Shown one piece after another: positions 12,914 to 25,359 of a stretch of 64,000 nt of DNA. A model generated the notes under the pieces. That model made no database searches. It had not been told where the DNA came from and saw only the letters and a program-made list of their open reading frames with translations. Positions within the stretch are counted from its first letter, which is position 1, and each line of letters opens with the position of its first letter. The translations under genes were made by a program, and so were the position numbers. The DNA is from Marisa cornuarietis (Eukaryota; Mollusca; Gastropoda; Architaenioglossa; Ampullariidae): contig SMMW01000024.1 in NCBI GenBank assembly GCA_004794655.1, forward strand, positions 310,001 through 374,000, given 5' to 3'.

Positions 12914-13212
12914 ACTTTGAAAGGGAACGTACTTCCACCTCTCGGTGATTTCGCACTGTGGGGGATGGGATCTTTGGGAAATGTGTGTGTTGGGGAGGGG
13001 CGTGAGGGTATGGGGGAATGGGGAGGTGTGGGGGAAAGGTTGCTGTTTTTGTGGTGCCAGATGTATTATTTACTTTTTGCATGTGCACCCTGTTTTTGTT
13101 TGTGTTTGGGTTTTTCCAAGTCTGCATGGGTGATGTACTGTCTTTGTGTCCTCTTTATCCGTTGTTGATCTGCCAAGTTTGCATGGGTGGTTACAGTGCT
13201 GCTACCCTCTTT

Positions 13213-13214
<2 letters not shown>

Positions 13215-13250
<36 letters not shown>
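13215..13250. repeat. (CTG)12 trinucleotide repeat
   Basis: Twelve perfect CTG units followed by CCG. No exon can be assigned here. Confidence 0.95.
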
Positions 13251-13252
<2 letters not shown>

Positions 13253-13460
13253 GCTTGCTACCAGTGTTTAGGGGTCCTATCACGTCCACCGTGGTGGTGT
13301 GATCATTGGTTTATTGAATTCCATGTGTTGATCTACTTTAATTTTTTATTTTTAAAATTTTTTTTTAAGCTTTTTTTTTGTTTGTTTTATCCATGTAGAT
13401 GGCTATGTTATCCTGTTTACCCCTATGCCTATGTTATATTAGACTAGAGTTTGGGTGGCT

Positions 13461-13742
13461 TCATACTATTGCTACTACTAGTGACAGTATACTATTCCAT
13501 AGTTCTTTAGGTGGGTTGAGGCAGTTTCTGAGGTTTAGCCCCAGTCTATATTTATCTAGGAAATGTTTTAGTTCTTCTCTCTCTGGTTTATTTTCGTTGC
13601 ATTCCAATATTACGTGCGGGGTGCTAAGTCTATCCCCACAGGCACATGAAGGGGGGTCTTTATATCTTTTAGGTATTCTCCTTTTAGTTTGGTCACGTGA
13701 AGGGGATATGGTCCGATCATACAAATGAAAATACTTGTACAT
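13461..13742 (-). pseudogene. Non-LTR retrotransposon C-terminal fragment (Cys/His motif)
   Basis: The 93-residue frame contains CACGDRLSTPHVILEC, the CxC-H-C zinc-knuckle arrangement found near the end of many LINE ORF2 or RNase H-type endings, then a charged helix (NENKPEREELKHFLDKYRLG). It has no upstream RT domain, so it is a 5'-truncated relic. A pseudogene-like open stretch is the best reading; a host gene exon is unlikely. Confidence 0.6.
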
Positions 13743-15059
13743 AATACTTAAAGAAAACTACAAACACTAGCAGAACAGAAACCTTTCTTCTTATTTTTTT
13801 TAAGTAATGTGTGCCAGATTGACGATCAGGTAAGAGTCTTCGACGCGTTTACCTGTAAGTGAAGGCAACATCTGGACTGGGCAGATCTTGAAGTTTCCAT
13901 CAAATGTATGTCTGGGTTTTTACAAAGAACCTGACCAGGCATCGTGTGATTGGGGGGGGGGGGCGGGGATAAATAAATCAGTCATCAATTCAGCAGTAGT
14001 CTATTCTTGAGCTGACCATCGAGAACAAACAAACAAAAACAATCTGGTTCGCAAGGCCGTGACTAGACAGTGCCCCGAACGCGGCTACAAAGGGAAGGAA
14101 GAGCGGTTAGGCGATCCACTTTGACAGGAACGTTGGCAGAGAGACGCTAAATAATGTAACGCGCCTAATGGGGCGAAGGTGTGGAACTTCCAAGATCCCG
14201 CTAAAAGCCAGTGGAGCCAACCCAGAGCAAAGGTGCTTTATGGTTGTCGGTAAACTTTGACAGCTAAGGAGACAGTATAGCGAGCTCATAATTAGGACCT
14301 GACTGATTCGCTGACAATTGGCTTCAGTCCCTAACCACGTTCTTTGAATAGCTTTGAATGTTTAGGGAGCTACGGTTTTAAAATTAGTCATGCAAAGCGC
14401 CGTTTAATGTCGACAAAGTGCCGCCATGTTTGAGGACGTGTAGGCTCATCTACTGAAACTAACTGAAGCCACGCGTTTGAACGCTCTTATACCTGTTTAA
14501 GTGAAACGAACATCTTCAATATTAGTGGCAGTAATGTGTTCTATAGATAAAGTTGAGTACTGTTCAAATATAAAACAACAAACAAACAAAAAACATCTCA
14601 TCTTTTGCCTACAATAGTGTTCATTGTAATTTGTCAAGACAGGCGTTTGGCAACCGGCAAATTAACCGACCGAAACTGGAGGTAAGAATTCTTAACCCCC
14701 ACTCCCCCCACCCCCCCAAAAAAAGACCTGGTCGTGACCTAAAAACCAAGTAGAAGCTACTTGTTCTACTTGCATTTTTAGTGCATGCTGTAAAAAAAGC
14801 GCGTAAGCAGTAGTTATTTGTTGTAGTTTTAAAGAGAACAGTGTTTGAATTTTAGAGATAACTTATTTTCCTATACACCCTGGTGATCTGGGTATATTCT
14901 TTGAATAATAATTATAATAACTACAACAACAGCGACACAGAAGACAAGAATCGCTGCAGTAGACCTCGCTACCTGTAGCAAGGTTCACCCCCCACCCTTT
15001 TTATTTTCAAATTTTCAAACTAATCATCACACCCCCTCCACGCCCACTTTACACCCACT

Positions 15060-15620
15060 CAAACCATCTTTGGCATCGCTGTTTCCCCTCAGGCCGTCGT
15101 CTGACAGGCACGCACGCCCTGCACGTGCAAGCTGGCACTCTCGCGCACACCTTCCCCAGCACGTGCTCACGCGCCCCCTAGCTTGCCCTTTGCCACCTGC
15201 CGGCGACATCCTCATCTCAGGCGATGGCTTACCTCCTCTTCCCCCCCCTCCTCTCCCCACCTTGCCTAGCTGCCGTTTGTCTCGCCTCGACCGTTCTTCT
15301 ACGTCACAGCGCGTGCTGGCGCACACCCAGGGGATTGGGCGCGAGCCGGTCACGTGCGGCTTATATTTGCATACTAGTTTGTCGCCCGCTCATATTTTGA
15401 TAATAAGGTGAGAAAACATGAGGAGGGACCTGTCGCTGCTTGTGGCCACGTGCGACACGGAAGCGGCCGCGCGAACGTCTTGGGAGACTCCTGCAGGCAG
15501 AAAAGTAAAGACGGCTTCGCACGCGCGGCGCGGCACCTCTGTCTCGCCGGCCGCCACACTTTATTTTTTTGGCAGCTTTGCGGAGCTATGAATGATGAAC
15601 TTTCATCTTCCATTTATGTC
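15060..15620. promoter_or_regulatory. CpG-rich, promoter-like block
   Basis: A GC-rich region with CACGTG E-boxes (for example about 15168 and 15350), an ATTTGCAT octamer at about 15366 and a nearby TATATT. Open frames on both strands here are unlike any protein I know, so it is listed as regulatory. Confidence 0.3.
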
Positions 15621-17017
15621 TTCTTCTATGCCATCGCACCCAAGGGAAATGCGTTGAAGTTTTTTTTTCTCTCTTTCTTTTACTGCAGGCCGCACGAGAT
15701 GATTCGCGAACGACTGTCTTTCTCATAATCCTTACGGTCTAAGGCTTTTTTTTTTTGTTGTTCCAAACCCCGATTGTTCTGTTTTATATAAAGATTTATA
15801 ACTGTTATTATAGAACTCTGAGAATTATGTCTAAAATGTTTTAACAGTTTTATTGTTGTATCTATGCTGTGGGTCTATTGAATCTCACTTCTTATTCCTG
15901 CCGCTTTTCTTATTCAAACTATTTTTTCCCCCTCATCGTGTCTAAAGTCTTGTAATAGCTATTTTCTGTATTTAAATTGCTGGTTCCATTGTGTCGGACG
16001 GCTTAAAATTACAGTTCTCTCTCTCATTTTTATATACTTTGCTTTGTTTTTGTTTTGCTTTAATTGTGCCCAAACGTTTGTGCCATTAGTGTACATAGGC
16101 CTGTGACCGCCGATTTCACAGGGCAGAAAAACAAGAAACAAAGAGCGGGTGTAAAGACGGTTGGCCTGTAGAGGGCGCGGGTTGCGCCGTAAAAGTGATG
16201 TCACACATTGGGGCTGGGGTCTGAAGGAGCAAACGTCACAAGCGAAGGCAGTAACTCGCTCCCGATAAATGCTGTCGCGGTCCCCAGGGTAAGGGGAGGT
16301 AACACCTTACGACAGAATTGAAGAAAATGGGCCGAGTTGTCTTTCTAATGGTTTAGAAAGATTAACTCCCTCGCTGGAGCACTATTCACAAGCGGAGAGT
16401 TGGGGACTGGGGGAGAGTATGGATGGAAGAGGGGCGGGGTTACATCTGTCGCCGCGGTGTCGTGTGCAGGGAAGAGGGTGGTGGGGGCGGTGGGGACGGG
16501 AGGCTGGGCTTTTGACTTGGAGGACAGTATCGAGACCGTCTGACATCTCATTTCTGTGTCGAATAGTTAATACGAGTCACACAGGAAACGTTAACAACCA
16601 TTGACCGAAAAAGAGGGGGGGGGGAATTCACGTACAAATTCTTCCTGTTCAACTTTACATAGGAATTACCTACGACTGCAGGCAAGTGAGGCAACGATAG
16701 CAAACTGACAAGAAGAAAACGTCGACGAACGACAGCAGTAGCTGTTCCTGACTTGACTAAGAGATTCTTTGATCAGCGCCAGCAGACTTTGAAGTCTGTT
16801 GAAGAAACTAACAAAACTCAGGTGCGAGCAGACGACAATAACGGTGACGATAGTTACTCCGCGGACCGCAACAGCAAACCGCCCCCTTTCCTTCCACTCC
16901 TGCTACAGCCTATTGTAAGCGGGTTCAATGAGAGACAACGAGCGTCTAAACAAACACCATCCCATCTATCTGAATTCCGTCAGTCACGATGTGTCCCTTT
17001 CCGTTTTCTTGTTGTGC

Positions 17018-17108
17018 GTCGACTTAATTGCCCTGTTCCGCGGTGGGAAGTTCATTTACCCTGTTCCGTGGTCAAGTTTATTTATCCCCTTGCAAGAACA
17101 GGGTAGGA
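17018..17108. repeat. Short tandem and inverted repeats
   Basis: CCCTGTTCCGCGGTGG is followed 29 bp later by CCCTGTTCCGTGGTC, and an inverted CAAGAACAGGG closes the stretch. Confidence 0.65.
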
Positions 17109-17276
17109 AAGCTTTAAACAAACCTCGCTTGCGTTGTTGTTGGTGGTGATTTCGCTGACGACAGAGTCAGAGAAAGAGAAAGAGCAGCTCGGTGACGAGG
17201 CAAACGCTAGAGACATCACACATGTGGCAGAATCTACCGACATGACGATTTGTCTCAACCGCCCCTCTGGTTCCAG

Positions 17277-17445
17277 GACGGTCCGGTGGTGCAACGGTTA
17301 TAGCGCCAGTCACCAAGACCGTGAAGGTTGGCTGTCCTAGGTTCAGCTCTCGTTCTTTCTCTCCATGAGGCATCTGTTTACAGGGCTGGCTGCTTTGCCG
17401 TGATATAGCCTTAGTAAGCTTAGTTGCTGGCTTGGCGTAAAACAT
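17277..17445 (+). mobile_element. tRNA-derived SINE, family B
   Basis: The copy has GGTGCAACGGTTATAGCGCC, GTGAAGGTTGGCTGTCC, B box AGGTTCAGCTCTCG and the body GGCATCTGTTTACAGGGCTG, TTAGTTGCTGGCTTGGCG. A small internal duplication (TTAGTAAGC) sits before TTAGTTGC. Confidence 0.87.
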
Positions 17446-18783
17446 TAATTCCCCCTCCCCCTCCCCATCTGGTTTCAGTCGTCGATAAAGTAGCTATGTT
17501 AATGGTAGCACATCCCATAAGAACAGACCTAGTCCAGAAACTCGTGCAGTGAGGTTTTTTTTTTTTACTCGATTTTAGACTGAGATTGATTATATTATTT
17601 TTATCTTGAAAAAATTTACTAGATTCGACTGCTCAAGACCGAACGACATAGAGCTGGTACCCGTCCAGTATAATCATAATTGAATTTGTAAAGCAGATTT
17701 CCAAATGTGAACGTGATCACGAAACTACAAAACCGACAGTTAGGCCTTCAGCGGAGAATCAAGCACCAGCAAACGGATGACACCATGGGAAACATGAGTG
17801 AAAGGAATGGTCGACGATGAGGGATACACGAGTGAGGGAAGGCGACCGCTGGATTACGAAAGGTGGGGGTTAAAGGTCGGACTTTAAAGCTCCCAATGGA
17901 TTCGACTTGAGACCGATTCAGAGTCCTGGCCACCTACACAGTGGGCTATAAGCCTGTATAACAGATGGACCACAAACTGAAATAGATTGAAGGAGCGGGC
18001 GGTTTCGAAGATAAGTGAAGATGGAAAGAAGCAATGAAATTAATCTCACTTCTCCACTGGGAGCAAACATTGCGCAAAGCGTCCGCCGCAGTCCTCTTGG
18101 TATGGGAAACAATAGAACACAGCGTTTGCATGAACAGCTGATCTTCCCGTCGCCGCTGAACCGTATCAGGAGAACGTATGCCGCAGAGATCAAAAGTGCA
18201 TGTAAGAAGCAGCAAAGAAAGAACCAGCCAACGGTCTCCCAGCAGGCACCGATTTAGAAAAAAACAAAACATTGTAAGATACTGTAGTTAGATACAATGG
18301 AGGCAGGCGTAAATCAAGATCCCCTCTCTCTCTCTCTTGCATAATGTTCACTGCTATGGCTACAGAAAGTTTGATAAGTCTGAATTAGAGTATTGAGGGG
18401 AGATAACGCAACAATTACCCCAGGGGTCTGGATGTACCTCTGTTTCACAACTACTGCTTCCAGATTGGCGAAACACCTCTTCCTATCCCCCATATTGCGT
18501 GCATTAAAGCGACTATGCCCCATCCCATCCGCACCCCCACCCCACCTCCATCGTGGTTTATGGGCGCGCTGAGCCTTCGCAATGTGGGCGATAAAAAAAG
18601 CGCGGCGCGGTCTGTACCCCACTCCTAGCATGTATCCACTGGATGCCACCTTCTTGCCAGATGATTCGATAATCCACAACATGGCCTCCATGCGGGCACA
18701 GCCACCTTGTCGTCCCGCAAGAGTAGCTTCCCATGACGCCAGGGCTATCACCCATAACGGCCAGAAGCAGATGTCGCCGCACA

Positions 18784-18846
18784 ATCTCTCTCACTCTCAC
18801 TCACTCACTCACTCTCTCTCACCCACTCTCTCTCTCTCTCTCTCTG
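18784..18846. repeat. (CTCA)n/(CT)n pyrimidine-rich repeat
   Basis: TCAC units pass into CT units; a purine/pyrimidine strand bias can form triplex DNA. Confidence 0.9.
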
Positions 18847-19660
18847 AGCAGATTTTAAATCAACCCCCAGAGAATTTAGTCGAACAGATTTTGTCCTTGT
18901 GCCCCTTTTGGCTCCATCTGAGCGGTTTTCGTGGTTAGATTTCAAAAATCCATACATTATTCTCCCTATTGTGCCCGTACAAAGTGGCAGCAAATCAGAG
19001 TCAACAGCACAAAAAGGAAACTAACAGTTAAGCAAACGAATATGGCATGGTCGACAACTCGTCATCATTGTCCTCTGCCTGCACCAGAACCCATCGACAT
19101 AAGTTCCCTTATTTGTTAAGATAATTAAAAAAAACGTAGCGGGAAGTGCAATGAACCATTCAAAGTGAATCTGGACTTCAACTGTCCACCGCGGATCCAG
19201 ACTTTACATGTGACAACGATGAACACACAGGCGAAGCACAGGTTGTAGCTGTCGCATGCGGGTTTCATAAAACCGTATCAGCGACGGGAATTTTTTTTGT
19301 CGGCGCTTAATTTAATTTTGCATATTTGTTTGCTGACACCCTGCCCCTCGCCCCGACCACTGCCTCCCCTACAAATATCTTCTTCGAGTTGAAAAAAAAA
19401 ACCCACATGAATTCTCAGTACAACTCTTGACCAACAAGAGACAGACTTTTTTTTTTAAAACGGGTCTTGAAGCCATGCGTTTGATATGTCAGTCATTCGT
19501 ATCAGCAAGAGAAGGTCTTAACGATCGAGTAATCGACTGTTGGGTCTCTATGTTTTGCCTGCATTTTTGTCGTTTTTTTCTTTCTTTGTTTTTTCTTTCT
19601 TTTTCTTTCGTGCTTAATTTCTACCTTTCTTCCTTTTTTTGTTTTTGTTTTGTTTGTTTG

Positions 19661-19687
19661 TTTTTGTTGTTGTTATTGTTGTTGTTG

Positions 19688-19744
<57 letters not shown>

Positions 19745-19747
19745 CGT
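19661..19747. repeat. (GTT)n(TG)n(CG)n compound microsatellite
   Basis: Three repeat types follow one another: GTT, 23 TG units and six CG units. Confidence 0.93.
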
Positions 19748-21725
19748 GCGTCTTACGATTTACCTCGGTGATAAGAACCCACTTCCTCCACCACGAACGC
19801 TGACGGACAAAACAATAAGCTGAGAGAATCAGCATCTTTCATAAGTCGGCCCATTAAGGCCCCCTTCGTAACAGATGGGCACCTCACAGAGGTAGAGTGT
19901 GGGAGACTAACATCAAGGACAAGAGGGAGGCAAAGTGGGGAAAATAAGAGGGATGATAAGAGTGTTTGGATTTATCGCAAAGCTGGTTCCTGATGACAAA
20001 CCGCTGACGCAGATGACTGAGTGATTCGGGGGAGGAGGGTGGGGGGATAATCGCCTGTTGTTCAGACATTTAAGAATATACGAAAGTAAGAGAAAATCAC
20101 GCAGAGGCATCAATGCGGGTTTGGGTTTTTCTTGCGGGGGGTGGGGGGTGGGAAAGGGGTAGAGGTGCTTTTATGCATTACGACTTTTTCCCATATGTCC
20201 TTGTACAAGAGAAATATGACTGGCGACAGCAGATCAGATCCTGGTGCCGTTTGCTTCTGTTAACGGCCGGCAATGCGGGCACCGCGGTATCGTTCTTTCC
20301 TCCTGTCCCTGCAGTCTGCTGTGACAAGCAGACATTCTGGCCTTCATTTAACCAGCGAGTTGAGCACAGACAAAGCAGAAGCTTCCGATTTAACAAAAAT
20401 GGAAGAAGAAACACATTTTGTTCGAGCAGTTTTGGGGGCATGAATGGCGGTCTCAAACTTGCTGCGGGAGGGCCAGTTGCAAGAGCGAGTGGGCTGATGT
20501 CAAGACCTGGAGTTTCGTTTAAAGACCTACCCGACTGATCCGGGTTATAAACAGATTCTGCAAGGTAGAGATAATATCAATACATTCTGGAAATTTCAGC
20601 GTCTTGAAAACAGCGGTTTATTTATTATCTCATTTCAAAGTGGGCGATTTGCGCCTATAGTCTGCAAGTCCTGGAAAATCTCGATCCCTCACGTGAAAAA
20701 CGTTAGAGCAAGTCTCAGTCCACGATAAGTATGTAAACGATGACCAGAGCGATGTATCAAATTGCTTTATTTTGTTTCAGCAGCGAAGAACAACATTAAA
20801 GTTTGCGTAGTCTTGAAGTACATGTTTGAGCTTAAGAAATGAAATGGTTCAGGCACCCCAATACCAGAGAAAGATGTCGAGGTAGCAGACAGAGAACGAG
20901 TTTTAGTTTACGTTGTTATGGCTAGCATGGGTCGATGTTTGTTAAATTTTGCAAACTGCAAATGACCATTAAGCTAAAAAAAAATAAAATAAAGACAAGC
21001 TTTCTTTGAGCAACATCTACTAAAATAATGAAAAAAGGAAACAAAGCATGAAAAGATTCAGAGATTTACATTTTCAGAAACTCTATACAGGTAATCATGA
21101 TCGATGATTTACTGTATGCATTTCACCATAAAAATTGGAAGATAACTGCGCGACCGTTCCCAGCTATTTATTTACCACTGTGAAGAACTACAATCTGATG
21201 ACCTGTGTAATGTAGCAGCGCTTGAAAGTAAACATCGTATTCTTCGTACAGTTTCTGAGGAGAATGTAGCAATGAAGCTGTAAAATTTAGATCAGTAGCA
21301 AATTTGTCCCAGTAACCCCTGTCCGTGCTTAGGCAGATGAATAGTACTTTCACGTTGAGTTCAAGGGAGAAAAAGCAATTATTCTAGTAATATTTTGACC
21401 AGACTGTAAGTACTGCATGCACTATAGTGCTTTAAGTGGACTACAGAAGGAAAAACAACTTCCAGTAATATTTTGCCTAAGCTAAGTACTGCGTGAAATT
21501 AATAATAATTCTTTCTACATATTATTATATTTTTGGTAACTTAAACACAAGGATTTATATAGACTGAAAAAATCAAGTAAAATACAGCCCAAAAGCAACA
21601 TATAGATATGTATAATGTATTGTTGCTCACACAGGGAATCGTCTACTATTATCAGTGTACGTATCTGTATGTTTGCACTTTCACTTCGTCGCTGTGTCAG
21701 AAATGAAAGGAGGCACTGCAACTAT

Positions 21726-21783
21726 TGCAGCTGTATCAGTGGTGACAGCTGTATCAGTAGTGACAGCTATATCAGTTACAACG
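21726..21783. repeat. 18-bp minisatellite, three units
   Basis: Three copies of a unit like AGCTGTATCAGTGGTGAC, diverging at one to three positions. Confidence 0.85.
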
Positions 21784-23336
21784 TATGTACAGTGCAGACA
21801 GAATGAGGCAAAAAACAAAAAACAAAGATGAAAGATGAAAATTAAAAGTTTTACCAGTGTTTTTTTTTTAACCGAACTCAGATTGAACAGCCTTTTGTTT
21901 CTTAATGGTCCTTACCTGTTGGATACTGCGTACTCAATGCATTTTGTCCCATCTGTGTTCAGTGTGTTTCACGAAGATAGCTGTCTTTCTCAGCACCCTA
22001 ACTATTTTAGGCATTAATGTTTAATTTCCCTCGTCTGTCTCATGATCACTAGCAGTATCCAGCTTTTGAAAGCACAATAGTGCATATTACCCTTCTGATT
22101 TATTGACTAAAGTAAAAATGTCTGGCCTCCTACATTTACTACTGTTGAAGACCATTCCTGCAGTTGAAAAAACTAAATCTACATCACTGTGGCCAGCAAA
22201 TTTGGACGTGGTCGAGTGTATATCACAGACATTTTCTATGGTGCTGTACGGCTCACATATCTGAATGCATTTTCTGGATGGTGTATAGATTCCTATGAAA
22301 AACAACGCCGCATTGAGCTTGTATTATTAATACTGCATGTTTTGGGCAGACCACTTTCCAAACCTATTCCTTCCATTTTCCCCCCACTTGCACGAAAACC
22401 TTTCATTTCATTTCTTTTAACTTTACCCATCCACTGCTTTCCTCCCATCTTTTAATCATAGCCACGACATTCAAGCATTGGTATGTAAGCACTGGATTTA
22501 CAGCTTTACACATTTACATGACATATTTTGAAATTCTGCAGTTTTTATTTCTCTTCTGAGATGCTGGTATGGTAGAGATGGTCGGATTTGTAATTGTCCC
22601 CGTTTTGAGAGATTTTGAGAGCACGGTACTACAAACACTGAACGTTTTCGAATGAAACACTCATATTTGTTAGACAAGTAAATGCATTATTCTGTACATT
22701 AGGCACGGGTCCTTCAAAAGACGCTGTCAGCAACACCTCAAAAAGTCTTTTATTTTGTATAGTGTATATTATACAATATCAGCGAAGAGCAATACACGAC
22801 AGATGACTACGTACACAGACGTAAATATTATTATGCGGGCACAATAAAGTCAGCGCTACACATACCAACGAAGATGACCCGCTGTCTTTTCGAAGTTCGA
22901 TCGCTTTCCTTCATTCTTTCCTGCCCATTGAGGTATGACCCAGACCCAAGTGGAGATTTGAACAGATAAGGAAAACCGTCTTTGTTTAATTTTTCGAGAT
23001 TCGCGATGCGATTCTTCTTGCGATTTCATGTTTGAGGCATTAAGAAATGATACGAGAGGAGTCTTTTGAGCCTGATATGTGTCACCACTCGGGTAGGTCT
23101 CTAAAATCCCGTTTGTTGATCTGTTTTACATCGTTTAATGTCACATCTACTGAGGCTTAATTTAGCAGATTGCCGCGATACTGATCTGCTTTATGGAGCA
23201 CAGTGTCACGTTTACTGACCTGTAATGCGTCTATTATGCGTACACATTTACCAATCCGTGAGGTGTCAGTGTCAGTGAGTCTTTGTAAGCCGCCGATGAC
23301 AAAATAACCCTAATTATTTTCATAACAATTTTCACA

Positions 23337-23547
23337 CCTTGTCCCCCTTTTCTGCTTGTTGCTACTTCCCTGCTCGTCTTCCTTTAGCAAAATCACGATA
23401 CTCTCAATCCTTGTTACTTGCTTTCTCTTTGCGTTTTCTGTATTTGTCTTTATTCATCATTGGTACTGTTGTTTATTCTTCCGTCGTTCACATGTTGTTT
23501 ATTCTTCCGTTCCTCGTATGTTGCCCACGTCTTGTTCTTGTTCTTAA
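23337..23547 (+). mobile_element. LINE 3' region, left part split by the TTAA element
   Basis: This pyrimidine-rich 3' untranslated segment parallels 25465-25630 (shared CTTGCTACTT/TTGTTACTTG and CCACGTCT blocks). It resumes at 24803-24885 after the inserted transposon. No coding part is preserved. Confidence 0.7.
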
Positions 23548-24802
23548 AGGGATTCTCAAGGCAAAATAAAACTGTTTAGAATCTTACAAAGAGTACTATC
23601 TTTTTGAATCTCATATTAGAGACAATTTATCATTTTAAACATTAGATTGCTTGATAACTGTTACAGAGCAAAGTAATAACTCACATGCTTCTAATTAAAG
23701 ACTATTGTAGTAGGGAATATATCTTGTAAAATCCAAGCTACAACTGGAAATCCAACACATTACTTCACATTAGTCTAAAACTAAAAACAATATAAATAGT
23801 ATGACAAAAATGTATGTGAAAAAAGAGTTTTCACCTTGACAAAAATTTTCCAGTCATGCCTTCATGGGAGGTAGTACATTTCTGGATCCCATCTTTGTTC
23901 TTCAATTTCTGAATTTAAAAGAAAAACATTACTTGTCCTTCTCTGTTTGCTGTGATCAGAGGTCACACATACACCAGAAAGGTCTGTGATAAATGTGAAG
24001 AACCCATGTATTAATAAACTTAACTTGCAAATATAAATTTTAACAATACAATAATTGCAAAGCAAATATCACATACAGTACTAGCAGTCATTACTCCTGC
24101 TCAAAACTTCTGCTGCTACAGAGCGCACCGTAACATTCATACTGTGTGTGTATATATATATATATAGAATTAATATTATGACGTGCATAGGACGTACTAC
24201 ATGTACTAGTAAAACTATTACATTAGGAAATAAATAGCTCTCCAAATGCAAATATTTTTATTCTTTAAAACCACTTAGAAACAAAATCAACAACAACATC
24301 GAGTGCAGTGTGTTAGTGTACGTTAATGTGTTGTAGTCCTACCTTTGTCTTTCTGCTGCTGGACTCTCTTTGTTTTTCGGTCCAAAGATTTCGATGTCCA
24401 GTCGATCCCAGTGTCAACTGATACGAAAGGTTAGAACTGAAAAAATTATTCATAGACTTTTTTTTTTTTTGAGACACCACCCATTGGTTGTGTTGAAATG
24501 TTAGCAACCGAGACTTCGTGTCACATGCATACGTCACGCGCAAGTTCGTCTGCTTAACCGTCTCGGGAAATATCGCGGTTACTCGGCGGAAGGATACAAC
24601 AAGTCAATTTCACTGGAATTTTTCGATTTTTATAAACATCGGCAACCCAGGCAGTGCTAATAAACTTTAATAAACTCAAGAAAGAATCGTTTATTTCTCC
24701 TGTATTGCTCTCGTGCGCTGCAATCGTAAATTAAATATAATTTGCAAACGTTTTGGACCGTCGCCACAGCCTTATCACTGGTTTACAGCCTTGAGAATCC
24801 CT
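23548..24802. mobile_element. TTAA-flanked non-autonomous DNA transposon
   Basis: This 1,255-bp AT-rich element has perfect 15-bp terminal inverted repeats AGGGATTCTCAAGGC, each preceded outward by TTAA (23544-23547 and 24803-24806). TTAA duplication is typical of piggyBac and Kolobok superfamilies; the purine-rich end fits Kolobok-like elements better, but the family is not settled. There is no transposase frame inside. It interrupts a LINE tail: removing it joins TTCTTAA to GCGATAAGAGCATG, as in the intact copy near 25,630. Confidence 0.88.
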
Positions 24803-24885
24803 TTAAGCGATAAGAGCATGCTCCTTCTGAGTGTGAGTATGCGTTGTACAATTTTGCGGTTATTATTATTATTATTACCAATCAT
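24803..24885 (+). mobile_element. LINE 3' tail, right part split by the TTAA element
   Basis: This is the continuation of the interrupted LINE copy. It holds AAGCGATAAGAGCATGCTCC, then GAGTGTGAGTATGCG and an (ATT)n tail, the same as at 25631-25700. Confidence 0.75.
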
Positions 24886-25115
24886 ATTAGGCTTTTCATG
24901 TTAAATTTTTGACAGACTATCACACGTACTACTAATAATAATAGCAGCACGCGAATCGTTCGTGAATGACGTCAATTTAATGGTCTAAATGCGTATGAAT
25001 GATGTCACAAAGACTGACGTTGAGCCTTGAGGGAGCGGAGCGTTAGACCGTTAGAGAAAATGGGGGAAGATGAAGGTTTTTGTTAAATAGAAAAGAAAAA
25101 AAACTATTTCTGTAA

Positions 25116-25345
25116 TATAGCGTCACCGAGTCGGCGCCATCAATACCCGAAAGTAAGTATCCACTGAGAGGGAGTGAAGACTGTGACATATTCGTGAAAT
25201 AGAGAAAGTTATTCCCTCAGGATATACCATTGATGTGATAGCGTCGCCGAGCCAGTGCAACCAGCCCAGTGAGAAGTATCGTACACACTGAGAGAGGGGT
25301 AACACTTTGTCGTATATTTGTTGAAAAGTTTTAGTTCGTTGGATA
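25116..25345. repeat. Diverged tandem duplication, unit about 121 bp
   Basis: ATAGCGTCACCGAGTC (25117) and ATAGCGTCGCCGAGCC (25238) start two units that also share CACTGAGAG, a GACATATTCGTGAAA/GTCGTATATTTGTTGAAA block and the spacing between them. It lies just before the LINE 3' end at 25360. Confidence 0.7.
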
Positions 25346-25359
25346 TTATTTGCGTAACG

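Larger units (their letters stand above)
9241..17276. other. Gene-free stretch
   Basis: Holds AC, GT, TTG and CTG repeats, a SINE B tail, a retroelement tail, one LINE C-terminal relic and the CpG-rich block at 15 kb. No host gene seen. Confidence 0.6.
17446..23336. other. Gene-free stretch
   Basis: Holds two compound microsatellites and an 18-bp minisatellite. Longest open frames have no recognisable domain. The rest appears to be unique, AT-rich sequence after 20.5 kb. Confidence 0.6.

Noticed and set aside
13187..13302. A poly-Ala or poly-Cys protein
   Set aside because: It is only the translation of the (CTG)12 repeat.
16753..17106. A 117-residue plus-strand protein
   Set aside because: There is no recognisable domain, and the end runs through short tandem repeats.
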